A DNA stretch of 64,000 nt. Origin: Stratiolaelaps scimitus (Eukaryota; Arthropoda; Arachnida; Mesostigmata; Laelapidae). A program made the position numbers and the translations under genes. Every line of letters begins with the position of its first letter. The stretch's first letter is position 1. The stretch is taken from the NCBI GenBank assembly GCA_019614645.1, contig JABWDB010000005.1:3070001-3134000 (forward strand). Direction: 5' to 3'. This document shows, piece after piece, positions 13,669 through 27,617 of this stretch. The notes under the pieces are model-generated. The model did not search any database. It had not been told where the DNA came from and saw nothing but the letters and a program-made list of their open reading frames with translations.

Positions 13669-16600
13669 GGCTAAGTCGGTCAATTCAGTTCAGCTGGTTC
13701 TGTTGCCGTCGGCCCAGACTCCGCTCGACGCTCGGGGCACATCACAAAAGTTTCACCGAAGCCACAGCCATTGTTGCACATGCCATCATGGTATTATATA
13801 GTATGGGAGGTGTTTAGGGGGTAAGGGGTCGGAGCGAGGCGAGATTAGTCATGATGCATGTTCGCTCAGCCCGTCATCGTCTACAACAGGATGCGTCCTG
13901 AGAGTCATGCAGGTACGCCACACGCACGGCTCTCCAACGTGTCCTCTCTGCCCAATATTCTGCCAGTATCTAGTGGTGTAGTTCTCTGTTTCAGCAAGTC
14001 AAATTCTATTTGATCTTGTATTCTCTGTCGTTCAGCTCAATAGGCACAGGTTTATTACCGGCGAAACGAAATAGACGAATTTCATTATGGCAAAAAACAT
14101 TTATATTTGAAGACACGTCTGGGAACGTTTTAGGGTACTGTTATGTGTTCTGTTCTTACCCAGTGTCGTGTCGTTATCATCGGTTCAATCGGCGACTCGG
14201 CCAATGTTATTGTCCGTTTGACTAAATCGTCAAATGTGTTCAATGTGTGAACGTTTCTGTTCTGAAGATACCGTGTAGCCAGATATGTGTTGCGTTCGGA
14301 AGGTTACGGGCTGCGCAATATCCCTATATAGGCTTGTCGCAGTTCTCATGTCATTCGATGAGAATGTGTTACATTATAATTGTTGAATGTTAAATCGAAT
14401 CTCAGTGGTTGGCTTTCTACTATTTGATCCGTTAACTCTAAATGAAACAAAGTTTAATCTTTGACATCGAATTTGTCCCAGTTCACCCGATTTGTACAAT
14501 AATTGTTAGTATAGTCTCCTGCTTAACCTCTCAAGCAGTAGAGTTCCTGAATGAATAGACAGATTGTACATGGTAGAGTCGAGCAACCATTTCCAATTGT
14601 GCCAAAAACGGGCAATAGTTAAGCGTATACGATAATCGGAGAGATCAAGCAGATATTTCAACATCGCTCCATTTATATGAACCTTACAAGTTGTCGACTC
14701 ATATGATTTCGTTCAATGAATTGGTCATTATAAGTAAAAAAAAATGACCTCGTCGCCTTAGTGTTCCCCAAGACGTATATCCTCTGCGATTACGAAGATT
14801 TGTGTGTTTCCCACTCCTTAGACGAATCCTGACAACTCGCCAACAGTTGTAAGTAGATGAACAAGGGTCGTTCTCTGCTTCCACGTCCTCTGATCTTTAG
14901 CCATGATCGAAATAGCTGGTGACTTCGGCTCTCAGACGTTCAGCATCTTTCCGCACGTGGTGAACTTTAGTGTCGCCCCTTTTCGTGACAGTTCAATTAA
15001 TCCATTTCAAGGTCGCTTTTACGATACTGCTAGTGTGTTCAGGGACTGCTTATTGCAATCATTTTTATCCAGCTCCCAATACACAGAGAGAAAGAGAGAG
15101 AGAGAGGGGGAGCTCTCCAATCTCAGCTGGATCGCCACAGTGGGGTAGAGTATGTAGCGTTTTGATCTCGTTCATGAGCGCCCTCCATTGATCTAAGCGA
15201 TGTCGCCAATTACGCATAAGTAGACAGTCTCTTATTCATGAACGAAGGTGGGTATTTTGACAAGGCTACTATTTGAGCTATCCCGGGAAGGGCTTAAATG
15301 AAATGCGGTCGACGTCGTTAATTTTGTGAAATTTGTCTAAAGATTCGGAAGGGAGCACACACGGCTCAGTAATCCCTCACTGGATTGTACATGTCGCGTA
15401 CGCTTACAGATAAATGGTTTTTGATATGATGATGGGTATTCTCTCGTTATTGGCTTATGTATCTCGTTGATTTGTTATGTTCCTATATATACACATATGC
15501 ACAGTTAGGGAAAAGGTAGATGAGTAATTTAAATATAAGTAGGCTTACAATATAGCCTTCGTTTCAACTGTGAACACAACCCTTTCCTTCTGTTAGCTTA
15601 TTTTTCCGTTGTCGAGAAACTCGGGAACGCGCAGTCACATGACTCGAACTGCTTACCCGCTGTTTTTGTTGTGTTTTCGCTTTGTGTGCTGAGATGAGTT
15701 CGAACTGAAATCAGCGATGTTGATGCCTTTTGGTTTTGTGGTAACTTTCTTGTGGTAGTGTATCCCTATGTTGTGATGGATATAAACCTGTAGTGTAAGA
15801 ATCATTTACGAAGCGAAGACTCATCATGCTGAGAATATACAGAGAACGTCAAACAGAAAGAGAGGCTACAAAGGTGGAGATTTGCTCATTTGCGGCGGGC
15901 TGAGTCAAACGGGTAGCTTTCATTGTCGTTCGCTAAGGGCAAATGGATGGTGCATGCTACTTTGATCGAGAGCTACGGGTTGTCGCTGGTCGTCAGGGAT
16001 CACATTCAATATATTAGCGTGATAGCATCGATCTACCGTTTCTAGAGCTACAGGGACCCTCGTAAAGGAACACAGAAGTGGAAAAGGTATGATTGAACCT
16101 ACGAATGTATCTCCTCTATATGTGGTGCTAAGCGGTGTGCAGTCTCTACGGGGTGATACGAATTGCGAATCATTTCGTTTGGATGGGTGGTACCCGGAAA
16201 CATCGCATCCTATGAGGGCCAGCCGGTTGTTCACAGTAAACGCCTTTTCGATGCTATTTAAGCCGTTGAAAGTTTCGGCTCTGTCCAGCATTTCAAAAAT
16301 GTTGTCGCATGTAGATTTTTGGGTTGGACGATGGTTCCGGATACCACTGCCGACCCGAGGTGCGCAGGTCCTAGCCTGCTAGCGGCGGTAAGTCAGGAAA
16401 TCCAATCAATGTGTCATCAATCGTGCGCACAGTTTCACAAGTGCGACACGAGGCTCGCTCTCTCTCTCTCTCTCTCTCATTGTCAGCAAATCAAGGTTCA
16501 CGATAAGCAAGAGTCGATATTGGGGCACGCCGACTAGTTCAGCTTGTCCCACATGTGATAGAACCCAGTTCCTCTCGTACCATGAAGATACGCTTATTAA

Positions 16601-17264
16601 CGGGTCACACCACGTATCTCAATACATAATTGTTGCCCAATGTTTCGGCTACGGGTGAGCACACCTACATAGCAGCTACACGATCTACGAAGTTTTCGAG
16701 CGTACAGTGTTTCAAGATTCCTGAAGTAATCATAAGCCTGAAGCCTAGCTCAGCTAGTTAGTAAGATGTCCCTACCGGAGACGCACTACGTACAACGACT
16801 GAAATTGCAATTTCCATATGGAAAATGATCAAGAGCTAGTTGTTGACGACAGTGGACGATGCGGTCAAGTGTAATCAGAATAGTACAATGTTGTATGACG
16901 CTGACAAATGAAAAGAAATCAGAGGGGGGGAAAAAACAATGGGATACCAGCGGCTTCGACAGAGGGGCCTCTACGAGGGACGATACACCGGCGGCACCCT
17001 CTATCTATCCCCGGTCTAGCAAATACATAGATAAGAACTGTACAATAACCGATTGCCGTCAGAGGAACGATCATCTACGAGACACGATACCACAGGTTGT
17101 TCCTCTGTTGGCCGGGCAGGGCTATCAGAGTTCAATAATCAGCAGTAATCACGAAATCAGTTCAACCGCACATGGGAGGCTCTTCTACGAGACACGATTC
17201 GACAGCGTGCCCCCCAAGTAAACGGCCAGTAATAGCAGCAGGAAATCGATATCTCTGTGTGTAG

Positions 17265-17465
17265 CATATATATATATATATATATATACATATACGTATA
17301 CACATATATATACATATACGTATACACATATATATACATATACGTATACATATATATATACATATACGTATACACATATATATACATATACGTATACACA
17401 TATATATACATATACGTATACATATACATATACATATGTATATATATATATTTATATATATATAT
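17265..17465. repeat. 24-bp AT-rich minisatellite, six units, in (TA)n flanks
   Basis: The motif TATACGTATA recurs with an exact 24-bp spacing; its TACG core lies at 17293, 17317, 17341, 17365, 17389 and 17413. Units differ only at CACATA versus CATATA. Pure (TA)n flanks both ends. Because 24 is a multiple of three, no stop arises and repetitive open frames ([12 protein letters not shown]) appear on both strands; these are not genes. Confidence 0.9.
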
Positions 17466-20400
17466 TGGCGTGTAACGACGAGTCGAGTTGGTTTGGCAGC
17501 AGCGTCGAGCGACGCGCCGCCACTACGGACGATGCAGTATATTGCACACACACGATTCGTCGAGACGATACGCTACAAAGATGATGCCACTTATTCAGTC
17601 GTGCTTGAGGAATATTAGGTGGAGTGCGGTTCTCTGCGTCGACTTAATTCACGACTACCCATAGGAATAGCCATTCCAGGTCCTACATGACCACTGTCTG
17701 TTATGGAAGTATATACTTCGAGTATAGAGCGGCAATAGCTGCGGGAAGGGTCATCAAGTTGTCATACACGATCAGGGGGCGCCGCATCGCTGGCTACGAC
17801 TAATCGCCTCAAAGAAACAAAAGGAAAAAACTTGTTGAACAGCTTGAGATTGGTTGAATGTGATAGCGAAATCGACAGAAAACAAGATACAACAAAAAAA
17901 AGAAATGGTTGAAGAGAAGAAGGAGGAGGAGAGGAGATAGAGGTTATGAACGAAAAAAGAACCATTTGGGGTCGGAGGTGTGGAGATAGATGGCGAACGA
18001 TATTTTCGCCTATTTGCAAGAAAGAAAGCTGGGCTGCCGCGCAATATCCGCTGCTACGCACCTTTGATCTGTGGCCACGTTTGGACAAGTGGGCACGAAC
18101 ACTCTCAGAACCAGCGAGGGCGCTATCTCGGTCACACGTCGTCTGTTTCGAAGGACGATGGCCTACTATCGTACGGGAGGCAGGTGAAAGTGCTGCAGGA
18201 GGCACAGCGGGATATGCTAAGGTCTGGACTTGAATGATTTAATTTCTCTTCGTCTCGCACTAACCACTCGCTTTGTAGCTCCAACCATCAGGAAGCGGTG
18301 AAGTCTGGTAAACCTCTGCTCGTGAATTCCGGACACTGCTCTGGCGTTGATCCCTCTCCACCGACCGTTGTGACAGGACAGCTCTATATACACTTGTAAT
18401 CTGTGCCCCGCTCGCTAAGTTCCGGGACGCTCCGTAGTAAGTGGCCAGAGGTCGATCTGCTCTGCCTTACCAGCAGATACACCATCGAGATTTGCTACCC
18501 ATAATCACCGAGTAAGTTGTCGAGCTGCAAGGTCGGGCCTCTTGCTCCGTCTCTGTGGGTGTTATTTCCTGTCGACCTACCACTGGGCATAACTAGCACT
18601 GGGACAGTTTTGATCTATAAAGTCGCTTCGAGAGGGCGAACATATCGACGAGATGTACTTCTCTACTTGGATCACGGCCAAAGACACTGCGCGTTGCGTT
18701 GTGTCCCTTCAGCCAAATAAGATAGACTCCAACTATGCAGATCTGCCACTCGAGTCAGGTCCTGTCACAAGCTATTGCCAACCGCCCGGAGGACAGCAAA
18801 TAACTCGCGTTTTCGGGCAAGTCGATTGGCCAGTGGAGCTAGCTGTTCATTCAGTTTGCTTCGTAGCGTAAGTCTAACCACCGACGGTGACTTACGTTAG
18901 GGTTGCCAAGCGAGGCGTTTAGCTGGAGACCCTCTAACAAATAACTCCCTTGAGAATTCTTACCTAGCCTCGGGCCGAAGGCAAGATCCTACCGCACTAA
19001 CAAAGGTAATATCACTATGAGGAACGAGGCAGGGGAGACTAAACACATCCACATACGAATGTATCCAAAACAACAAAACTGGGGTCTATGAGCTGCCTCA
19101 CTATTACCTTATAAAGGATACCTTGGATGAACGGAATTCGCGAACTCGGGTAGGAAATGAAACGGCAAAAGAACGGTATCACTAAGTACCACTAGAACTA
19201 GCTCGAGACAATGTTCTCTTCCCTTAAAACTATCTGATCCAATCGCTAACGGCCTGAACTCCCGAGCCCTGACTGCGGCCAGGGTCCTGAAGCTTTCACT
19301 AACGTCAATGTTCACACTAAGAGCATAATAATTACTTTCGGCTGATACACGTCATTTGATACAGGACACTACTATACACTACACGCAGGCTCGTCCACTC
19401 GAATCGGGTTAGGCTAAATCGCAGTTTGCACAAGGTTTTCCGCACGTTGCTCACGAATTGTTGCTCCCATCATTGTTGCCAGCCTAGCGCGGACGGACAT
19501 GGACAAGTTGAGTTGGTATGGAGTGGTCTATAGAGGAGGGCGGCGTTCTAACTCGAAGATCAGCACTACGCTAATAATAATTTACATTGCATATGACAAC
19601 GTGATATCGGGTCCGTTCGAAGGAGCAGCCCCCTTCTTAAGAAACCCGCATTAGATCTGGCTGTGACGAGTGTCATTGTTGTCTTATATGGCGTCGTTGT
19701 TCGTGTCCAAATAAATGTGGGTTATGTTAGTAGGCGAGTTATGGGACATAGTGTTGTTCGGCAGGCTTCGTGTATCACGGAACTGGTCTTTTATATATAT
19801 ATATATATAGTCAAACGCACGTATTGAATTATTAATCGTGTCGTTTGGCAACGATGACTGTTACACACAGTTAGGGCATATCGAGAATCCTTCACCACGT
19901 CTCTCATCATGTGTGTGTTATCCGTGCGACTCGTCAAACGATGTGATAAGCGTATGTCCGAATATATTCTACAAGCTCACTGTTGAAAAATCTAGGCAGT
20001 ATGCAACATGTGCCCGTTACACACGCGCTTCGTAAGTGAACTCATATAAGTATTACAAAAATTAGCCAAAACAGTCAATTTCAGATATACTTGAGGGGCG
20101 TTTTATTATTGTGATTATAGTTTTCGTCGTAATTATTGCCATTGTTACAATTAACATTATTTATCGCCATTCATCATTGTTAATCATTAGCATCATTATC
20201 ATTGTAATATGACATCGTCACCGGTTGTATGTATATCTGTTATGTTAGCATATCACCACACGAGATTGCTGCATTCGTTTCAATGCACCAATAGTAATAG
20301 TAATAATAATAATAATAACAACAAATTATAATATGATAATTAATAACACAGTGCATAATTGGTAGCAAGTCATATTAGTCATTATTCATTTCGTCACGTA

Positions 20401-21443
20401 ATTGCCGGTGACATCCCATCGTTGTAGCTTGATATGTTGCTGAGCTTCTCAAATATTGCGATATGGTGCTTACACTGCCGTATCGAACTCTCCTTCGTAA
20501 TAGGCAGCAAGTCATGGCGAATCGCTCATTTGTGAACTCATAGGTGAGTGATCGCTGAAAGCGACTTGTCCACCAGTTGCGAGATTGTCCCAAAAAGTGG
20601 CTTCTCTCAAACGTGACCTTAACGGCGAGCGCAGAAACACATCTTGTCTGACGGCTTGTCAATCATTTCGACTCAGTTAATGAGATGTGTTTCCAAACCC
20701 ACTGTAAAGCAATAGTCGTCCCGGGCCGCATTGGATCGCAGACTGAGCCAATTCTTCTCATTTGACCTGCGATCGAACTCTCGATTTCGAACGGGTGAGG
20801 GCCTACACGACGCCAATTGATGCCGACCGTGAACAATCGATAAAGCCAAACAGAGGAATCAATTGATGCGTTCGCTGTCGAGGGCTCCTTTGACGCTTTG
20901 CGGTGTTCGTTTGTATATCACGAGGTAGATGTCGAGGAAAGCTTCAGGAACGCCTTAAGAATAACAGGGTACACCAATGAGTGCCCACTGAGTGGGCATA
21001 TATAGAAATGGCTCATAAGCATGTAGTCAATTCGTGCTTGTTGCATTGTACGGCCACCAGAGTGATGACGCTCGTGGAACCCACATCGCTAAGCCGGCGA
21101 GAAGGTTATCGTCATCTGGTTTCGACAGCGAAATGCGCCTCCCAGCTTCTCGTCGCCACGGCATGAGGCGTTACGTGTAAAGGGGTTGACGTGTCATACT
21201 CGTTGCGTCTACGGAGTCACTTGGCCCGGTCTTATTTGAAGTAGTGGCTCGTATGGTCACCCATGTCTAACTAGCACCTGCCCACCGTGCGTGGGGAAGT
21301 AAGTCAAACCAACGTCGTATGAATCAGAAACACCCCAGCTCGTCTTCTCTCGGCACAGTCACATAGTGCTCAATCGGAACCGCGACTCTCCATAATTCGA
21401 ATCGTCGCCTGCATTAAAAGCGCTCTCAATAACCGCTCGGATA

Positions 21444-21446
<3 letters not shown>

Positions 21447-21500
<54 letters not shown>
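21447..21500. repeat. (CT)27 microsatellite
   Basis: This is an uninterrupted 54-bp CT tract, reading (GA)27 on the strand transcribed for msi. It is the longest CT tract in the window. Confidence 0.95.
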
Positions 21501-21504
<4 letters not shown>

Positions 21505-23050
21505 TATACATATATAATAGCTCCTGTATCGTTGTTATATCAGTCGTGTGTCTCGTTGGTTTACTTGTTGCGACTTTTTCTTGGTCATGTTGTATTCGTA
21601 TTCATGTTTGTCGTCAAGCTTTGTCCGCCAAATCTTCGTTTGTCGGCCTTGATGGGCTCCATAGTCGTTGACCTGCGATGTTATTCCGGCCGTAACGTAG
21701 CTGGTACAACATCTAAATTTGACAACGCCCCATCAAGGGCGTCTACGCATTCTGCTGGGTTTTATTTGAGTGTAGTATTTATTACGGCTGTGTGTCTCTA
21801 GGTTTCTGTAACGATTTCGGGTAAAGACACCTTCTGATGTATGTTTACCTAAATAAGCAAGTTCGTATGGAACTAAAAATTGACACTTTTGTTGTTGCTG
21901 TTCTGTTGTTGTTGTTGTCGTTGTTTTCAGCGCACTGATTTTACGTCTGTGTACCGCCAAACGATTCGCTTTTATTTTGCAAACGTCTTAAGGCTCATAT
22001 CACATATTTGTCTGATGTGCGTGTGTGTGTGTGCACGCGTTTTATGGTGTTTTTGAAAGTTCGTATGTGACATGGCCTCTGTTTCAATCATAAGCGACTA
22101 ACACTACTCGCTGGTGAAAATTTCGTATGGCGCAAGGAACCAATTTATATAACTGTGCACTTATGCGTTTCCCAATCCTCACGGAAGCGAGAGACGTTTC
22201 GACCGCTGGACGATATGACGAAATGCGGGTGATGCTTGGCCTTGGGATTATGTATGTGCAATGTTACGTTAGCTTAGAAGATGAACGTCTGCATCGAACG
22301 GTGCTGCTCTTATAATCCACTTGGAGTAAGTATCTGGCGAATACGCAAAAATACCTCGATTTCATTTCGTCTCTCTGGCAGCGTCTTGCAAACGCTCCGG
22401 GCAAAGGAACTGACTTGGAGCAAACGGCGGGACCCATCATTTCGACGCTTGGGTACAGTGTGAATTACTCGGGAAAGGAACGCTATTCAGATCACAGGAT
22501 AGAACCATTAGATAGGAGACTAATTAACAGTTGAATCCAAACCCCCGCAGGGGACCTACAAACAAAAGGGTACCGAGGAAATTAAGCCATTGGAGCAGTA
22601 TAGCCGTGATAACGCCATATCGCCCACGAGAGACTCGAGCCAGATCCGTCTCTCGAGTGATTGATAACTCCATAGTCGTCGAATCGGCCGAAAGGAATAG
22701 CCATTATGAAAATACCGATGTACAACTATCATTGACAGTGAGATCAGATAGTTATCGCTGTTCAACTATTGCGTCACACCCCCCGGGCGCGAGAGAGATC
22801 GTCGAGGTCAAGGTATACGTGTTTGTTTTTTTGCTACATGTCTCGTACGCACAAAATAACAACATAGTCGATAACTTTGGGGTTACATTTTATTTCGGGA
22901 ATTAACATTACATATTTTTATCGATCTCGGCACGACGAGCTGACATGTCCAAATGTCATGTGGTGTCAGCCGGCGAATAATTGGTAATAGATTGATGCTT
23001 TTAACCATCATAACCTTCGATTACATTAGTGTCATTTCGCACATCGCACG

Positions 23051-23052
<2 letters not shown>

Positions 23053-23118
<66 letters not shown>
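23053..23118. repeat. Compound (TA)n(TG)n microsatellite
   Basis: A TA tract of about 48 bp passes directly into nine TG repeats at 23101-23118. Confidence 0.95.
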
Positions 23119-23411
23119 AAAAGGTGGGCGCGTCCATCTGTGTAAGATACATATATCTCTGTTGTGGTTTTTGCTTTTTGTAGGTAAAGGATCAGCTTTT
23201 GGCTGCAGCGAGGATAGTACCGTCCTTGCCAGACGAATAAGGCCACGCGCCTATAATTTCTACCCAATCCTCTCGCGCGAGCGTCTCTCCCTCACAACGT
23301 CATGCCTCATGGGCGCTGTGTTCACTCGTTTGCTCGGACACACACGCACACACCTTGCACTTGCTTGCAATTAATATGCGCCATTAGTTAATTAATTATG
23401 ATTAGTGTGTG

Positions 23412-23451
23412 TTCGCACGCGAGCGCTCACGAGCGCGCGCGCGCGTGCGAA
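23412..23451. repeat. GC-rich hairpin with alternating purine-pyrimidine core
   Basis: TTCGCACGCG at 23412-23421 pairs with CGCGTGCGAA at 23442-23451. Inside it GCGCTC (23423-23428) pairs with GAGCGC (23431-23436). An outer 7-bp pair ATTAGTG/CACTAAT (23401-23407, 23474-23480) flanks it. The core is largely alternating G/C, which also favours Z-DNA. Confidence 0.8.
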
Positions 23452-26400
23452 TCCGCAGTGCACGTTAACCCCTCACTAATTATGATGGACGATGCCAGCC
23501 GACCACTTACTTAAACATACCCGTTTAACACTAGAGAATAAGAAGATCCAAATCCCTCCCACCTTAAGTCTCTTTGCTCCCATGAGGTCGGTCCGTAGCG
23601 TTATGATCGTTAGTATCCGAGCAACGAATTATCCGATAGCATTTAGTGATTCCTGTCAGAGCGGTCACGTTGGCGGTGTCTGTGTGTGTGTGTGTGTGGC
23701 AAGCGGCCCGCAATTTGCCACGCTTTCACTACTGCTGCTCTCCGCTGATGCGGCCGTCGTGTTAAATACACATGTCTGTATTGGTACTAGTATAGTATAG
23801 GATTAGTGTGTTCTTGGTAAAATGTTGTTAAAATTCCTTGTCTCAGTGTTGTGTTTTGCGTTCACTAGCTCTGCCGAGTGTTTCAAGGTGACTCTATCTG
23901 TTGGTACTGCTCCATATTCCCTTTGTCCTCTCTCTCTCTCTCCCTCTCTCTCCCTCTCTCTATCTCTCTGTTTAATATGTTACTCATTGTTCGCTTCTCT
24001 TGGCGTCAATTGTTATTGTCGCTCGTGTAAGTTCAGCTGTCTGTTAGCGGTTGTCTGTTCGTATCGATGGCGGTCACTCAGCTTTCTCTGTATTTGTGTA
24101 CGCTTCTGCGAAATTATCGTCCGCTATGTCTACGTAACTAGCGATTCGATTCCAGTTCTGCTACGCAACCTGCGTGCCCCTCTACACAGCGTTTAATCTA
24201 TCACTCATCATTGTCGTCCGTATATTAGAGAGCGCTACACAACTACTCATGCGTGCAACTGTCCTTCGCCTGCTTAAAAGTACTGGGCCATGCTTCCTTG
24301 TCACACAATATCATTATGATTATTGTTATTATTACTATTATTATTATTATTATTAATTATTGCTTGTTCTATCGCCACACAGATCGCGTGGTACGTGACG
24401 CCGTTCACTACCACCCATTATTGTTTTTCATTTAATATTAGTCCTTATATAGCTTACACGTCTAAATATCAATGTATCTATCAAGCTACCTAACAGTTTT
24501 AGTGGTATCTGTTATTCATTAAGAATATGCGTTCGTACCTACGCGAAGGAGATTTATCCATATGTACTCTCTACGTTGGGCTTTCGTTGCTCTGAAGAAG
24601 ACCTACAGCATTCCCTTATACATGCATGCGTACCACCCACACGCTGTGCGTGTCCTCTACTATGAATCAATCAATATATCTATCACCATCATTCTGTATG
24701 CTGCTATCGACGTCTACGTCAAAGATAACTGTATTCATAAATAATCTATGCCCTACACTGTACTCGATTAATGAGTACCGTCGTATTCTATGCTTAAAAG
24801 TAATAATAATAATAGTCCTCCAGTGCTAGGCGACAGATAGCATATCGTCTACGTATATATATATATATTATAATGTATAGATTTCAATTGTATAGATCTA
24901 TCTACCAGTAGGTCTATGACGAGAAAGAGCTTTCGTGAACACCGTGCTCCGGGTGATTTTTTGGTAGTTTGCTGTAGTTGTATTGTAGTATTGTAACTGT
25001 AGCAGTAAGGTGTCGCTGTCATTGTTATTATACTTCGTACTTCATACCTGTGTATATCATAGAAGCAATCCGTGTAATGGATAGTCTCTAGACAGAGAGA
25101 TGCACATATCCTATGAGGTTGTCTACGCTAAGCTGTCCCCATCTCAATCTATAGCTCACTCTATTCTGCTTGTTTGAGGTTATCTAGTTATGTGTATTGG
25201 TGTTGTCACTCATCCTTGATATGAATCATTTCTAACTGATTGGTCTAACAAACTATATACTTCGGTTCCGGTTTTTCTCCAATCATCTAGCGTGATGACA
25301 TATGCTACGTGGTGGTAGTACATACTGCATCTCTAAGCGTCATAATTCAAAGTATAGCGAAAGAAGTGCTGGCCGTTGGGGGCCTCTAATGTTCTTTTGT
25401 AGTGATGCCTTGCACACGTTCGCAAGCCTTTTGGCCATTTCAGCCCTGCTACATATGTTCAATCGTATTCGCCGGCGCGGCTAATACGATCTCTCCAATG
25501 TCCAACTAAATATCGCTAGGGTGTCATGCATCTATTGGTTGAGTACGGTCATCGAGAGAGATGCTGAATGAATCGTATTGACCTCCTCGCTGTCGGGCAA
25601 CGTGGGGTTTGAAATTTAACAAACTCCAATCCCTCCCCCCTCCCTCAGACCTGCGGAGCTGAGCTCGATGGTTTCTTGACAATTATATGCGTGATTTTGG
25701 AAATGGTTGTGCTACCGCACGTTAGTTCGTGTACCTCACGTAACACGCAGTTACCGAATTTCAGGATGGTGTGAAATATTGATTAGTTATACTTTCGCAG
25801 AAATCACTCTCAATGCATTCATCTTACGTATGAACGTTTATCGTCTCGTCCTGGCCACTCTATTTGAGTTATCTTGCTTAGGGACACTGTCTCTAATCCT
25901 AACCTGGCTCTCTGTCATTGGATGATACGGTAGTTTTATTCGTGTTGCGATACTGAAAATGTCTATTGAATAGTTTCCGCTGTTGGTTTCGTAATGTAGA
26001 TTAATTTCGTGTACTCGTCACCCGCGTAATCTGATAATGTTTGTTTTGACCATACATGTTTTTTTTTCTGTTTTGTTATTGTGTATGTGGTGTATGTGTG
26101 AGCGCGCGTGTGAATCTTTGGGCAATTATACCGTAAAATAGGATGGTTCCATTAGTATCTGCTATACATAAAAGCCACTTTGAACAACTTGCGTCTTATG
26201 TGTGAGGTTATCTCTGGGTCAACAAATAGCTGTAAATGACAATCTAAGATATCCACTGGGATGGAGAAGGGGCATACTCTGTAAAATCTTTCCCACCGGA
26301 CGTGACCTTTGTCTCAACATTAGTCCCCGTATGCCGTCCACTTCGTCAGACTAGCTTATCTCGGGTTTTGAAACTGAATGAGCTTAGGGGTCCTGTAGGA

Positions 26401-27577
26401 CCTCTACAAGCCTGATTTATAGGGGCGTACTTCAAAATAGCACACGTGCAAAAAAGCAACAGGCGAGTCTGTGAGTTAGTTCATTGATCCGCCACGCTAT
26501 ATAGTTCTCGTAGATGTCTTGTTCTACGGTGAGGACACGAACTGAACGTCTATTTTCCGCCCACCGCAATCGTAAGCCATATTACACGTATGCTAATGTA
26601 CAATTCATACGTATATTAAATAAGCCCCGCGTTCAGCGTGTTCACTTTTAGCAATATGGCGATCAGGCTCATTGGACCTGCTACTTGACCTGGCCTGTTT
26701 CGCTCTAGTTTGGGAGCGACCATACCAAAACGACATTTCATCGTTGTTCCAGGTAAGCTGAATGATATCGTAAATTATGATCATTCGCGCCAGTGATGCT
26801 GGAGGAAAATACAGGTCTATCTAGATCTTCAGAGTACAATATGTATTCGGCTATACGTTAGTGGGGATAGACATTCGAATTTCTCAGAACTGGAAAATCG
26901 GTGGAGCGTGTGCAAATGATGCCTAAAAAATTCATGCCTTCTGCAGACTAAGCCGATACTGCCAAAATAGACCGGATACTTTACCATCGGTGTATATTGT
27001 ATGATCTATCAACAACCAGTAATAAAAAAAAGTGTTTTATGGTATTTCAAACCTATACGATATGTGTTCCCTGTCAAATGCGCGCTAGGGGGTGAGCCAA
27101 TATTCTCTGTTTCAAAGTTTCTGTGTGTCGCTGTCGTTGTAAATATTTCCACGCGTTGTGCATTGTTGCATCTCGCCCTCATATGTAGCTTATTTACTCG
27201 CAGAAAAACTCGCATGGCTATTATTTTACATCACTGAAACCGCAGAATCGCCTGACTTTCGCCAATCTGCACCACATACATCAATCACGAATCTTTCGAC
27301 TATGGAGGATCACATGCGATCAATCACCGGCGGTTACAGCTGCAGCCGTGTAGAGTTTTTTTCCTGCTCGTTGACGACTCTGTCGGAGGCCATTAATTGA
27401 ATATCGTTGGCCAACCGGGCAACGCATATATGGGTATGCATTCCCGCTGCTTGCTGTTGCAATTAAAAGATCCTAAATTATCAAACGTCTTCCCAATACT
27501 CGGAGATCATCATTCGACTCATTGGTATCGTCTGCATGTGTGTATATATATATATTTATAGTAGACCTTGGTATAAC

Positions 27578-27578
<1 letters not shown>

Positions 27579-27614
<36 letters not shown>
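27579..27614. repeat. (TA)n microsatellite
   Basis: This is an uninterrupted TA tract of about 36 bp; a shorter one lies just before it at 27543-27560. Confidence 0.95.

Positions 27615-27617
<3 letters not shown>

Noticed and set aside
16569..16582. GGTACGAGAGGAAC on the minus strand, matching the sarcin-ricin loop of large-subunit rRNA
   Set aside because: Only about 14 nt match. The sequence on either side does not follow 28S rRNA, so this is a chance match.
17157..17551. Open frames of repeating Tyr/Ile/Cys residues on both strands
   Set aside because: They are translations of the 24-bp minisatellite and (TA)n tract, whose period divisible by three prevents stops.
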